A stretch of 64,000 nt of DNA from NCBI GenBank assembly GCA_003001795.1, contig PVNI01000009.1, forward strand, positions 186,001-250,000. Direction: 5' to 3'. Both the position numbers and the translations under genes were made by a program. The notes beneath the pieces were generated by a model. That model saw nothing but the letters and a program-made list of their open reading frames with translations, ran no database searches and was not told the origin of the DNA. Below, one piece after another: positions 50,769 through 59,271 of this stretch. Numbering within the stretch: position 1 is the first letter of the stretch; each line of letters begins with the position of its first letter. Source of the DNA: Actinomadura viridilutea (GTDB lineage Bacteria > Actinomycetota > Actinomycetes > Streptosporangiales > Streptosporangiaceae).

Positions 50769-51817
50769 GCAGGACACGCAACGTGCTGGCGGGCGTCGTC
50801 GGGGCGGCGGTGATCGGCGGCGGCGGGCTGGCCGCGCTCGGGCTGGGCGGCGGCGAGCCCGACCCGGCCGCCGCGCGCGACGCGCTGCCGCCCGCCACCG
50901 CGCCCATCGAACGCACCACGCTGGTGGAGACGCAGACCGTGGAGGGGACGCTCGGCTACGGCGACACCCGGACCGTGACGGGCGCGAGCGGACGCGGCAC
51001 GGTCACGTGGATCGCCTCGCCCGGAACCGTGGTGTCCCGCGGCCGGTCGGCGTACAAGGTCGACAACCGTCCCGTGCCGCTGCTGTACGGGAAGCTGCCG
51101 GTCTACCGCACGCTCGGCGAGGGCGCCGAGGGCTCCGACGTCAAGCAGCTCGAAAGCAATCTGCGGGCCCTCGGCTACACCGGCTTCACCGTGGACGACG
51201 AGTTCAGCTCCGCCACGGCCGCCGCGGTCCGGCGCTGGCAGGAGGACCTCGGCCTCCCCGAGACCGGCACGGTGACGCCCGGGTCGGTGCTGGTGGCGTC
51301 CGGCGCGATCCGCGTGGCCGAACGCAAGGCCGAGGTCGGCGACCGGGCGACCGGGCCGATCCTCACCTACACCGGCACCACCCGGGAGGTCACCATCGAC
51401 CTGGACGTCAAATACCAGCGGCTGGCCCGCAAGGGCGCCCAGGTCACCGTCGAGCTGCCCGACGGCGACACCACCAAGGGCACGATCAGCGAGGTCGGCA
51501 AGGTCGCCGAGGAGGGACGGGGCGAAGACGACCCGACCACCGTCGAGGTCACCGTGGCCCTGCGCGGGCAGCGCGGGCTCGGCTCGTACGACAAGGCGCC
51601 GGTGGAGGTGCGGCTGACCGCCGATCGGCACGAGAACGTGCTGGCCGTGCCGGTCGCCGCGCTGCTCGCCCAGCCCGGCGGCGGCTACGCCGTGCAGGTG
51701 GTGGAGGGGACGCGGGTGCGCACCGTGCCCGTGGAGACCGGCGTGTTCAGCGACGGCAAGGTGGAGATCTCCGGGACCGGGCTGGCCGAGGGCATGAAGG
51801 TGGGGGTGCCCGCATGA
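50765..51817 (+). CDS. Periplasmic adaptor (HlyD-like) with a peptidoglycan-binding domain
   Basis: 350 residues. An N-terminal signal anchor ([20 protein letters not shown]) is followed by a beta-barrel adaptor region, a PG_binding_1 domain ([25 protein letters not shown]... [20 protein letters not shown]) and a membrane-proximal barrel with [23 protein letters not shown]. Actinobacterial relatives link MacB-type exporters to the cell wall. It overlaps its neighbours by four bases on both sides. Confidence 0.85.
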   Translation: MSRTRNVLAGVVGAAVIGGGGLAALGLGGGEPDPAAARDALPPATAPIERTTLVETQTVEGTLGYGDTRTVTGASGRGTVTWIASPGTVVSRGRSAYKVDNRPVPLLYGKLPVYRTLGEGAEGSDVKQLESNLRALGYTGFTVDDEFSSATAAAVRRWQEDLGLPETGTVTPGSVLVASGAIRVAERKAEVGDRATGPILTYTGTTREVTIDLDVKYQRLARKGAQVTVELPDGDTTKGTISEVGKVAEEGRGEDDPTTVEVTVALRGQRGLGSYDKAPVEVRLTADRHENVLAVPVAALLAQPGGGYAVQVVEGTRVRTVPVETGVFSDGKVEISGTGLAEGMKVGVPA

Positions 51818-52509
51818 CCCCCGTCGCGGAGCTGCGCGAGGTCACCAAGACCTACCCGGGCGCGGTCACCGCGCTGCACGGGGTGTCGGTGGCGATCGCG
51901 GCGGGCGAGCTGGTCGCGGTGACCGGGCCGTCCGGGTCGGGCAAGTCGACGCTGCTGCACATGCTGGGCACGCTCGACCGGCCGAGCTCGGGATCGGTGC
52001 TCATCGACGGCCGCGAGGTGTCGCGCATGTCGGACCGGCGGCTGTCGGCGCTGCGCGCCCGGCGGATCGGGTTCGTCTTCCAGCAGTTCCACCTGGCCGC
52101 CGGGGTGAGCGCGCTCGACAACGTGGCCGACGGACTGCTGTACGCCGGCGTGCCGCTCCCGCAGCGGCGGCGCCGCGCCCGCGCCGCGCTGGAACGCGTG
52201 GGGCTCGGCCACCGGCTCGGGCACCGCCCGCACGAGCTGTCCGGCGGCGAACGGCAGCGCGTCGCGATCGCCCGGGCGACGGTCGGGGAACCGGCGATGC
52301 TGCTGGCCGACGAGCCGACCGGCGCGCTGGACTCGGCGTCCGGCGCGGGCGTGCTGGAGCTGCTGCGCGAGCTGGCCGCGTCCGGCACGGCCGTCGTGGT
52401 CATCACGCACGACCGCGACATCGCCGCGTCGCTGCCCCGGCAGGTGCGCATGCGCGACGGACGCATCGTCCACGACACCGCGGCCGCCAGGGCGGAGGCC
52501 GTGCGGTGA
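51814..52509 (+). CDS. ABC transporter ATP-binding protein, MacB/LolD type
   Basis: 231 residues. Walker [13 protein letters not shown]-loop [21 protein letters not shown], signature [15 protein letters not shown], Walker [14 protein letters not shown]-loop VVITHD. It is the ATPase of the FtsX-like permease that follows, with a GTGA overlap. Probably exports a peptide, lipid or antibiotic. Confidence 0.93.
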   Translation: MTPVAELREVTKTYPGAVTALHGVSVAIAAGELVAVTGPSGSGKSTLLHMLGTLDRPSSGSVLIDGREVSRMSDRRLSALRARRIGFVFQQFHLAAGVSALDNVADGLLYAGVPLPQRRRRARAALERVGLGHRLGHRPHELSGGERQRVAIARATVGEPAMLLADEPTGALDSASGAGVLELLRELAASGTAVVVITHDRDIAASLPRQVRMRDGRIVHDTAAARAEAVR

Positions 52510-53726
52510 CGCGGGCGGAGCGCGCACGGCGCGAGCAGGGCGAACGGGTCGCCCGGCTGGGGCCGCGGGACGTGCTGCGGGTGGGCGCGGCCGGGCTGCG
52601 GGCGCGTCCGCTGCGAGTGGTCCTGTCGGCGCTGGGCATCGCGATCGGCATCGCCGCGATGATCGGCGTGGTCGGCATCTCCGCGTCCAGCCGGGCGCAG
52701 CTGCAGGCCGCCCTCGACCGGCTCGGCACCAACCTGCTGACGGTCGCGCCCGGCAAGGACTTCTTCGGCGCGGACGCCGAGCTGCCCGAGACCGCCCCCG
52801 GCATGATCGGCCGGATCCCGGACGTGCTGTCGGCGTCCGCCACCGGCAAGGTCCAGGGCGCCCGGGTCTACCGCAACGACCACATCCCCAAGGGCGAGAC
52901 CGGCGGCATCAGCGTGCTGGCGACGCGGCTGGACCTGCCCCGCACCGTCGGGCTGACGGTGGCCGAGGGCGCCTGGCTGAACGCGGGCACCGGCCGCTAC
53001 CCGGCGGTCGTGCTGGGGTCGGAGGCGGCCCGGCGGCTCGGCATCGCCGAGCCGGGCGCGCAGGTCTGGCTCGGCGAGCAGTGGTTCACCGTCGTCGGGA
53101 TCCTCGCCCCCGCCGACCTGGCCCCCGAGCTCGACTCGGCGGCCCTGGTCGGCTGGGACGCGGCGGCCGCGCGGCTGGGCTTCGACGGTCATCCCACCAC
53201 CGTCTACGCCCGCGCCGCCAAGGACAGGGTCGAGGAGGTGCGCGACCTGCTGGCCGCCACCGCCAACCCCGAGGCGCCCAACGAGATCGAGGTGAGCCGT
53301 CCCTCGGACGCGCTGGCCGCCCAGTACGCCACCGACCAGGCGTTCACCGGGCTGCTGCTCGGCCTGGGCGGGGTGGCGCTGCTCGTCGGCGGCGTGGGCG
53401 TGGCCAACACCATGGTCATCTCGGTGCTGGAGCGCCGCGCCGAGATCGGCCTGCGCCGCTCCCTCGGCGCCACGCGCGGGCAGATCAGGCTGCAGTTCCT
53501 CACCGAGTCGCAGCTGCTGGCCGGGCTCGGCGGGGTCGGCGGCGTGGCCCTGGGGACCGTCGTCACGGCGGTGTTCGCGGTGCTCCAGGGGTGGCCGACG
53601 GTCGTCCCGGCGTGGGCGATGGCCGGGGGCGTCGCCGCCACCCTGGTGATCGGGGCGGTCGCCGGCCTGTACCCGGCGATCCGCGCGGCCCGGCTCGCCC
53701 CCACCGAGGCGCTCGCCGCCCCCTGA
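52506..53726 (+). CDS. FtsX/MacB-like ABC transporter permease
   Basis: 406 residues, four membrane helices, with an N-terminal MacB periplasmic core ([20 protein letters not shown]) and a C-terminal FtsX domain ([53 protein letters not shown]). It completes the tripartite-like export operon with the lipoprotein, adaptor and ATPase. Confidence 0.93.
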   Translation: MTRAERARREQGERVARLGPRDVLRVGAAGLRARPLRVVLSALGIAIGIAAMIGVVGISASSRAQLQAALDRLGTNLLTVAPGKDFFGADAELPETAPGMIGRIPDVLSASATGKVQGARVYRNDHIPKGETGGISVLATRLDLPRTVGLTVAEGAWLNAGTGRYPAVVLGSEAARRLGIAEPGAQVWLGEQWFTVVGILAPADLAPELDSAALVGWDAAAARLGFDGHPTTVYARAAKDRVEEVRDLLAATANPEAPNEIEVSRPSDALAAQYATDQAFTGLLLGLGGVALLVGGVGVANTMVISVLERRAEIGLRRSLGATRGQIRLQFLTESQLLAGLGGVGGVALGTVVTAVFAVLQGWPTVVPAWAMAGGVAATLVIGAVAGLYPAIRAARLAPTEALAAP

Positions 53727-53775
53727 GCCGCTCGCCTGGCGCGCGCGGAAGCGCTCGTTTCCTACCATGACCTGC

Positions 53776-54426
53776 ATGGAGTCGACGCGGGGGGTCATGA
53801 ACGGGGGAGGAGCGCGGCCCGAGGACGGGCGCCGCGCCCTGGCCGAGCGCAACGACCGGCGCATCCGGGAGGCGGCGCGGGCGGTGTTCACCGCCGATCC
53901 CGAGGCGCCCGTCTCGGCGGTCGCCCGGCACGCGGGGGTCGGCATCAGCGCGCTCTACCGCCGGTACCGCAGCAAGGAGGATCTGCTTCAGCGGCTCGCC
54001 GACGAGGGCATGGACCGCTATCTCGCCGAGGTGGAGCGGGCGCTCGCCGACGACCGCGACCCCTGGACGGCGTTCGCCGACTTCATGCGCCGTTGCCTGG
54101 ACATGGGCGCCGGGACGCTCGCCCTGCGGCTCGCGGGCGGCGTCCCGGCGACCGAGGAGATGACCGCCAAGGAGAGCCGGATGCGGGAGGCCACCGAGCG
54201 GCTCCTGGACCGGCTCAAGGAGGCGGGCGCGGTGCGCCGCGACATCGGGGCGGGCGACGTCGCCGTGGTCCTGGAGCACGTGCACGCCATCCGCGTCGGC
54301 GAGGACGAGCGCCTGCGGCGGCTGCGCCACCGCTACCTGACGTTCGTGCTGGCGGGGCTGCGGATGCCCGAGGACGTCGAGCTGCCCGGCCCCGCCCCCA
54401 CCTGGCAGGAGGTGCGGGCCCGCTAG
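53776..54426 (+). CDS. TetR-family regulator
   Basis: 216 residues. The helix-turn-helix is FTADPEAPVSAVARHAGVGI then SALYRRYRSKEDLL. Start ATG 53776 is leaderless with TACCAT ending seven bases before; the ATG at 53767 lies inside that -10 box. Ends tail-to-tail with the MarR gene, overlapping by four bases. Target unknown. Confidence 0.85.
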   Translation: MESTRGVMNGGGARPEDGRRALAERNDRRIREAARAVFTADPEAPVSAVARHAGVGISALYRRYRSKEDLLQRLADEGMDRYLAEVERALADDRDPWTAFADFMRRCLDMGAGTLALRLAGGVPATEEMTAKESRMREATERLLDRLKEAGAVRRDIGAGDVAVVLEHVHAIRVGEDERLRRLRHRYLTFVLAGLRMPEDVELPGPAPTWQEVRAR

Positions 54427-54956
54427 TCGGCGGCGGGCCCCGCGCCGTGTCCGCCGGGGCCCGCGGGGCCGAAGATGTCGGGGCTGTCGGCGCCCTCGGG
54501 GTCCAGGCGGGCCAGCAGCGTGCGCAGGATCTCGCGCAGCCGCAGCACGTCCTCGCGGCTGAGCGGGTCGAACAGCAGGCGCCGCACCTCCTCGACGTGC
54601 CCGGGCGCGGCCGCCTCCAGGACGGCGAAGCCCTCGTCGGTGAGCTGGGCGATCGTGGTGCGGCGGTCCTCGGGACGCTTGGTGCGCCGCACCCAGCCCG
54701 CCTCCTCCAGCCGGTTCACCGCGTGCGACAGGCGGCTCGGCGAGGAGCGGACGACCCCGGCCAGCTCCGTCATGGTCAGCGCGCGGCCCGGCGCCTCGGA
54801 GAGCATGGCCAGGATCACGTAGTAGGCGTGCGGCAGGCCCGAGTCGCGCTGCAGCTGGCGTTCCAGCGCCTCGTGCAGCAGCCGGGTCGTCCACAGGAAG
54901 GCCCGCCAGGTCTGCTGCTCTTCGGCGTCCAGCCAGCGCGTCCCGTCCTCGGCCAT
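54423..54956 (-). CDS. MarR-family regulator
   Basis: 177 residues with MarR winged helix GLPHAYYVILAMLSEAPGRA, TMTELAGVVRSSPSRLSHAVNRLEEAGWV and RRTKRPEDRRTTIAQLTDEG. It is divergent from an extradiol dioxygenase-like gene with a palindrome in the gap. MarR-dioxygenase pairs of this kind usually respond to aromatic or oxidative signals. Confidence 0.9.
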   Translation of the reverse strand: MAEDGTRWLDAEEQQTWRAFLWTTRLLHEALERQLQRDSGLPHAYYVILAMLSEAPGRALTMTELAGVVRSSPSRLSHAVNRLEEAGWVRRTKRPEDRRTTIAQLTDEGFAVLEAAAPGHVEEVRRLLFDPLSREDVLRLREILRTLLARLDPEGADSPDIFGPAGPGGHGAGPAAD

Positions 54957-54994
54957 GGTCCCCCACCCTACCGCAATATTTGAAGGCTCAAGAC

Positions 54995-55006
54995 TTGAAG
55001 CTTCAA
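54995..55006. promoter_or_regulatory. Probable MarR operator
   Basis: TTGAAGCTTCAA, a 12-bp perfect palindrome, with a second imperfect copy (TTTGAAGGCTCAAG) just to the left, between the MarR and dioxygenase starts. Confidence 0.6.
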
Positions 55007-55078
55007 CTAATCGCGCCTATGCTCGCGCCAAGGCCCATCACAGTGTGAACGACGAGGGCATCGCCGGAAGGGGAGACC

Positions 55079-55849
55079 ATGACCGCCCGGATGCCCGTGC
55101 TCTACCTCAGTCACGGCGCCCCGCCGCTGGCCGACGACGCGGTGTGGAGCGCCCAGCTCGCCCGCTGGGCCGCCGACCTGCCGCGGCCCCGCGCCGTCCT
55201 CATGGTGTCCGCCCACTGGGAGGAGGCCCCGCTCACGATCGGCGCCACCCGGACGGTGCCGCTGGTGTACGACTTCTGGGGCTTCCCCCGCCGCTACTAC
55301 GAGGTGACCTACGCCGCGCCGGGCGCGCCCGACCTCGCCGACGACGTGCGCCGTCTGCTGCCCGGAGTGCACCACGATCCGGAACGGGGGCTCGACCACG
55401 GCGCCTACGTGCCGCTGAAGGAGATGTACCCGGACGCAGACATCCCCGTGCTGCAGATGTCCCTGCCCACCCTGGAGCCCGCGCGGCTGTTCGAGATCGG
55501 CCGCAGGCTGGCCCCGCTGCGCGACCAGGGGGTGCTGATCGTCGGCAGCGGCTTCACCACCCACAACCTGCGCGCGATGAGCCCCGAGCCCGACGCCGCG
55601 CCGCCCGCCTTCAGCGCCGAGTTCGACGACTGGGCCGAGCGGTCGGTCGCCGCCGGGGACATCGACGCCCTGCTCGACTTCCAGGCCAAGGCGCCCGCCG
55701 CGCACCTGGCCCACCCCCGCACCGAGCACTTCGCGCCCCTGTTCGTGGCGCTCGGCGCCGACGCCGACGCCGCGGACGGCGCGCGCGGGCGCTCGGTCAT
55801 CGACGGCTACTGGTACGGGATGGCCAAGCGCTCCTTCCAGTTCGGCTGA
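55079..55849 (+). CDS. Class III extradiol dioxygenase-like protein (DODA/LigB family)
   Basis: 256 residues. The conserved His residues are in VLYLSHGAPPL, MVSAHWEEAP and RGLDHGAYVPLKEMYPDADIPV, and a late LAHPRTEHFAPL gives another. The layout matches DODA-type zinc/iron dioxygenases (YgiD-like). The substrate is unknown. Probably repressed by the divergent MarR protein. Confidence 0.9.
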   Translation: MTARMPVLYLSHGAPPLADDAVWSAQLARWAADLPRPRAVLMVSAHWEEAPLTIGATRTVPLVYDFWGFPRRYYEVTYAAPGAPDLADDVRRLLPGVHHDPERGLDHGAYVPLKEMYPDADIPVLQMSLPTLEPARLFEIGRRLAPLRDQGVLIVGSGFTTHNLRAMSPEPDAAPPAFSAEFDDWAERSVAAGDIDALLDFQAKAPAAHLAHPRTEHFAPLFVALGADADAADGARGRSVIDGYWYGMAKRSFQFG

Positions 55850-55868
55850 GCGCCGGGCCCGGGGGCGG

Positions 55869-56702
55869 TCACCCCATGTCGGCGAAGCCGTCCCGCCAGC
55901 TGGCGATGCTCGGCTTCCACCCGAGCTCCTTGGCCTTGGCGTTGGACACCGGACGGCCGGTCGCGGCGGCGTGCCGCGCCGTCCCCGGCGTCGGGGCGCC
56001 CAGCGCCGCGCTGTAGACCGGCAGCCACTCGGCCGTCGTGGCGGGCTCGTCGTCGACGATGTTCACCGGGCCCGCGGGCCAGTCCAGCGCCGCCAGCGTG
56101 GCCGAGGCGGCGTCGTCGACGTGCACGAACGAGGTCCACGCCGGGGTCAGCCTCAGGCTGCCCGCCCGCACCCGCTCGGCGATCGCGCCGTCCGGCGCGT
56201 ACCAGGTGCCCGGACCGTAGAACGCGCCGTAGCGCAGCACCACGCCGCGCGGCATGCGCGCGACCTCCCGCTCCAGCGCGGCGACGCCCTCGTACGGCCG
56301 CGCGGACGGGTCCAGCGGGTCGGTCTCCACGGCCGGACGCGTCCCCGGCACGTACAGCCAGGCGATGCTCTGCGCGATCATCACCTCCACGTCCGCGGCC
56401 AGCGCCGCGTCCACCAGGTTGCGGGTGCCCTCCATGCGCAGCCGGGAGTTGGCGTCGAAGTCCTCGTCGGCCAGGTCGGTGAGCTGGTGGATGACCACGT
56501 CCGGCCGGGCGTCCCGCACGGCCTCGCGCAGCGCGTCGGCGTCGTAGACGTCGACGACCACGGGGGTGGCGTGCTGGTCGGCGAGGGTCCGGGCGCGCTC
56601 CGGTTTCCGGGTGGTCCCGACGACCTCGTGGCCCGCCTGCACGAGCAACGGCACCAGCCGGCGACCGATGGCCCCGGTGGCGCCGGCGACAAAGATCTTC
56701 AA
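55869..56702 (-). CDS. NAD(P)-dependent epimerase/dehydratase
   Basis: 277 residues from TTG 56702, chosen because GGAGG lies seven bases upstream and the dinucleotide-binding loop KIFVAGATGAIGRRLV then starts the protein as usual. Extended SDR features include VVIHQLTDLA and a YGAFYGPGTWY region. A long in-frame extension upstream (to 57239) is non-coding in character. Substrate unknown. Confidence 0.88.
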   Translation of the reverse strand: MKIFVAGATGAIGRRLVPLLVQAGHEVVGTTRKPERARTLADQHATPVVVDVYDADALREAVRDARPDVVIHQLTDLADEDFDANSRLRMEGTRNLVDAALAADVEVMIAQSIAWLYVPGTRPAVETDPLDPSARPYEGVAALEREVARMPRGVVLRYGAFYGPGTWYAPDGAIAERVRAGSLRLTPAWTSFVHVDDAASATLAALDWPAGPVNIVDDEPATTAEWLPVYSAALGAPTPGTARHAAATGRPVSNAKAKELGWKPSIASWRDGFADMG

Positions 56703-56997
56703 GGGGGGTACCTCCACGACAGTCACGCCGTTGTGGTCGTCACCACGGCAGGATAGTGCGGCATCGTCCGACGTCCCGTCCTCGCCGGTCGGACCGGTGG
56801 CCCCCGTGTCCGCCCGGCCGTCGGTTCGGTGGCTCTCCCACGTCGATGATGCGTCGTATGTCAGAGCGGCCGCGTGCACGGCACGCGGATCGATCCCAGC
56901 TTTCCAGGTATCGGCCGTTCCGGGAAGCGGGCGCGTCGACACGGGAGGAGGCGCCGCCGGAAAGGGAATGAGAGGGTGGGCGGGGAGGTGACGGCCG

Positions 56998-57510
56998 ATG
57001 CGGATCACGCTGGTGCACGGAGACATCACCGAACAGCAGGTGGACGCCGTGGTGAACGCGGCCAACTCGTCGCTGCTCGGCGGGGGAGGGGTCGACGGGG
57101 CCATCCACCGCAAAGGCGGCCCGGAGATCCTCGAGGAATGCCGCAGGCTGCGCTCCGCCGAGTACGCCGGCGGCCTGCCGACCGGGCGGGCGGTGGCGAC
57201 GACGGCCGGGCGGCTGCCCGCCCGCTGGGTGATCCACACGGTGGGGCCCGTCTACTCGGCCGCCGAGGACCGCTCGCATCTGCTGGCGTCCTGCTACCGG
57301 GAGTCGCTGCGCGTCGCCGACCGGCTGGGCGTGCGCTCGATCGCCTTCCCGGCGGTGTCGGCCGGGATCTACGGCTGGCCGGTGGAGGACGCGGCGCGCG
57401 TCGCGGTCGGGGCCGTCCGGAACACGACCACCGTGGTGGAGGACGTGCGCTTCGTGCTCTTCACCCCGGACGTCTACGCGGCGTTCGAGAAGGCCCTCAA
57501 CGGCGCCTGA
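56998..57510 (+). CDS. Macrodomain protein (O-acetyl-ADP-ribose deacetylase type)
   Basis: 170 residues. The YmdB/MacroD-like signature is clear: LVHGDITEQQVDAVVNAANS, SLLGGGGVDGAIHRKGGPEI, WVIHTVGPVYS, and AFPAVSAGIYGWPVEDAARV. These enzymes remove acetyl or ADP-ribose groups from O-acetyl-ADP-ribose and ADP-ribosylated targets. GGAGG lies about ten bases before the ATG. The 3' end overlaps the antisense acyl-CoA ligase by 14 bases. Confidence 0.93.
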   Translation: MRITLVHGDITEQQVDAVVNAANSSLLGGGGVDGAIHRKGGPEILEECRRLRSAEYAGGLPTGRAVATTAGRLPARWVIHTVGPVYSAAEDRSHLLASCYRESLRVADRLGVRSIAFPAVSAGIYGWPVEDAARVAVGAVRNTTTVVEDVRFVLFTPDVYAAFEKALNGA

Positions 57511-59194
57511 GCGCGGGCCGTGCCGCGTCGCCGCCCGTCTCGTCGCCCGTCTCGCCGCCCGTCCCGTCGCCGGTTCCGCCGGCGTCGGCGACCAGGGCGC
57601 GGGCGGCGGCGTAGTCGGCCTTGCCGTTGGGCAGGCGCAGGCCGCGCCGGGTGCGCACGAACGCCTTGGGGATCTTGTACCGGGCCAGGCGGCCGGCGCA
57701 TCCGGCGCGCAGCTCGGCGTCGTCCGGGCCGTCGCCGTCCACCCGCAGGACGGCGACGATCTCGGTGCCCCACCGTTCGCTGGGCCGCCCGACGACCAGC
57801 GCGTCCCGCACGCCCGGCAGGGTGCGCAGCACCCCCTCCACCTCCTCGGCGAACACCTTCTCCCCGCCGGTGTTGATGGTGGTGGCCTCGCGTCCGTGCA
57901 CCTCGACCCGGCCGTCGGCCAGCAGGCGGGCCCGGTCGCCGGGGATGACGACGCGTTCGCCCTCCACGACGCGGAAGGTCGCCGCGGTGCGCTCCGGGTC
58001 GTTGAGGTAGCCGAGCGGGAGCGCGCCGGTCTTGGCCAGCCAGCCCAGCTCGTCCTCGCCGGGGGACAGGCGGCGGGTGCGGTCGGCGCTCAGCACCCGC
58101 GCGTCCGGCCGCGGGACGAACGGGCCGTCCGACGCGCCCCGCCGGGTGACCTGGAAGCCGGACTCGGACGAGCCGAGCACGTCCACGATCCGCACGTGCG
58201 GCAGCCGCTCCTGCAGCCGCCGCGCGACGTCGGGGCTGATCGCGGCGGCCGAGTTCAGCAGCGTGCGCAGCTCGGGCAGGTCGACGCCGCCGCGCTCCAG
58301 CTCCTCCAGGATGGGGCGGGCGAACGCGTCGCCGACCACCGGCATCCGGGTGACGCGCTCGCGCGCCGCGGTGGCCACCAGGTCGGCGGCGTCCAGCCCG
58401 TCGACCCGGCCGGGGAACACCACGCAGCCGCCGGCGATCCAGGCGCCCAGCGCCGTCCACGTCCCGCCGCCGTGCATGAGCGGCGGCCCGACCAGCACCC
58501 GGTCGCGGGAGCGCGTCGCCCGCTCCACGGCCTCGTCCAGGTCGGTGATGGGCGTGCCGTCGCGGCGGGCCAGGCCGAGCGGGCCGGTCATCAGGTCGCC
58601 GATCCGCCACAGCACGCCCTTGGGCAGCCCGGTCGTCCCGCCGGTGTAGAGGATGTGCAGGTCGCCGGGGTCGGGGCGGACGCCTTCGAGCGGGCCGGCG
58701 GGCGCCTCGGCCAGCGCCGTCTCGTAGTCGAGCGCGCCGGGCAGCAGGCGTTCGCCGGACGCGTCGGGCACCTGGATGAGCAGCGCGGGGCGTTCGATCC
58801 GTTCGAGCACGCGCGCGATGACGTCGGCGAAGCACGCGTGGTACATGACGGCGCGCGGCCGGGCGTCGCCGAACAGCTGCGCCAGCTCGTCGTCGACGTA
58901 CCGGTAGTTGACGTTGAACGGCGCCACGCGGGCCTTGTGCGCGGCCAGCAGCCCCTCCAGGTACGCGGGCCCGTTGTGCAGGTAGAGCGCCAGATGGTCG
59001 TGCGGCGACTCCCACGGCCGGGTCGCCGTCCCGTGGACGCCGAGGCCGTGGGCGTGCAGGACGTGCGCCAGGCGGCGGGTCCGCTCGGCCACCTCGGCCC
59101 AGGTCCGCCTCCCGCCCCGCCACACCACGCACTCCCGGTCGGGCACCGCGGCGGCGATGGCCTCGTGGAGGGTCGCAAGGTCCAGCTGCGGCAT
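57497..59194 (-). CDS. Acyl-CoA synthetase (ANL superfamily)
   Basis: 565 residues from ATG 59194 (AAGGAG five bases before). The AMP-binding loop is ILYTGGTTGLPKG, the adenylation motif is VLGSSESGFQ, the hinge is GRVEVHGREATTINTGGEKV and the C-terminal catalytic Lys lies in LRLPNGKADYAAA. The likely substrate is a fatty or other carboxylic acid. The C-terminus ends in a Gly/Thr/Glu repeat encoded by a 12-bp tandem repeat, then an Arg-rich tail. The family remnant at 1379-1540 resembles this protein. Confidence 0.92.
   Translation of the reverse strand: MPQLDLATLHEAIAAAVPDRECVVWRGGRRTWAEVAERTRRLAHVLHAHGLGVHGTATRPWESPHDHLALYLHNGPAYLEGLLAAHKARVAPFNVNYRYVDDELAQLFGDARPRAVMYHACFADVIARVLERIERPALLIQVPDASGERLLPGALDYETALAEAPAGPLEGVRPDPGDLHILYTGGTTGLPKGVLWRIGDLMTGPLGLARRDGTPITDLDEAVERATRSRDRVLVGPPLMHGGGTWTALGAWIAGGCVVFPGRVDGLDAADLVATAARERVTRMPVVGDAFARPILEELERGGVDLPELRTLLNSAAAISPDVARRLQERLPHVRIVDVLGSSESGFQVTRRGASDGPFVPRPDARVLSADRTRRLSPGEDELGWLAKTGALPLGYLNDPERTAATFRVVEGERVVIPGDRARLLADGRVEVHGREATTINTGGEKVFAEEVEGVLRTLPGVRDALVVGRPSERWGTEIVAVLRVDGDGPDDAELRAGCAGRLARYKIPKAFVRTRRGLRLPNGKADYAAARALVADAGGTGDGTGGETGDETGGDAARPALRRR
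57529..57576. repeat. 12-bp in-frame tandem repeat at the ligase C-terminus
   Basis: Unit CGyCGCCCGTCT four times with few changes. On the coding strand it encodes a Gly/Glu/Thr/Asp-rich repeat (ETGD/ETGG) near the end of the ligase. Confidence 0.8.
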
Positions 59195-59271
59195 CGGCAC
59201 TCCTTCGCGTCGCGCTCACGGAGTACCGTAACCGAATACTTACCGAATTCGGTTCGGCGGAGCGGGGGCGC

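Noticed and set aside
55869..57239. Long N-terminal extension of the epimerase frame to 57239
   Set aside because: The extension has no protein character and crosses into the macrodomain gene; the nucleotide-binding loop starts right after TTG 56702.
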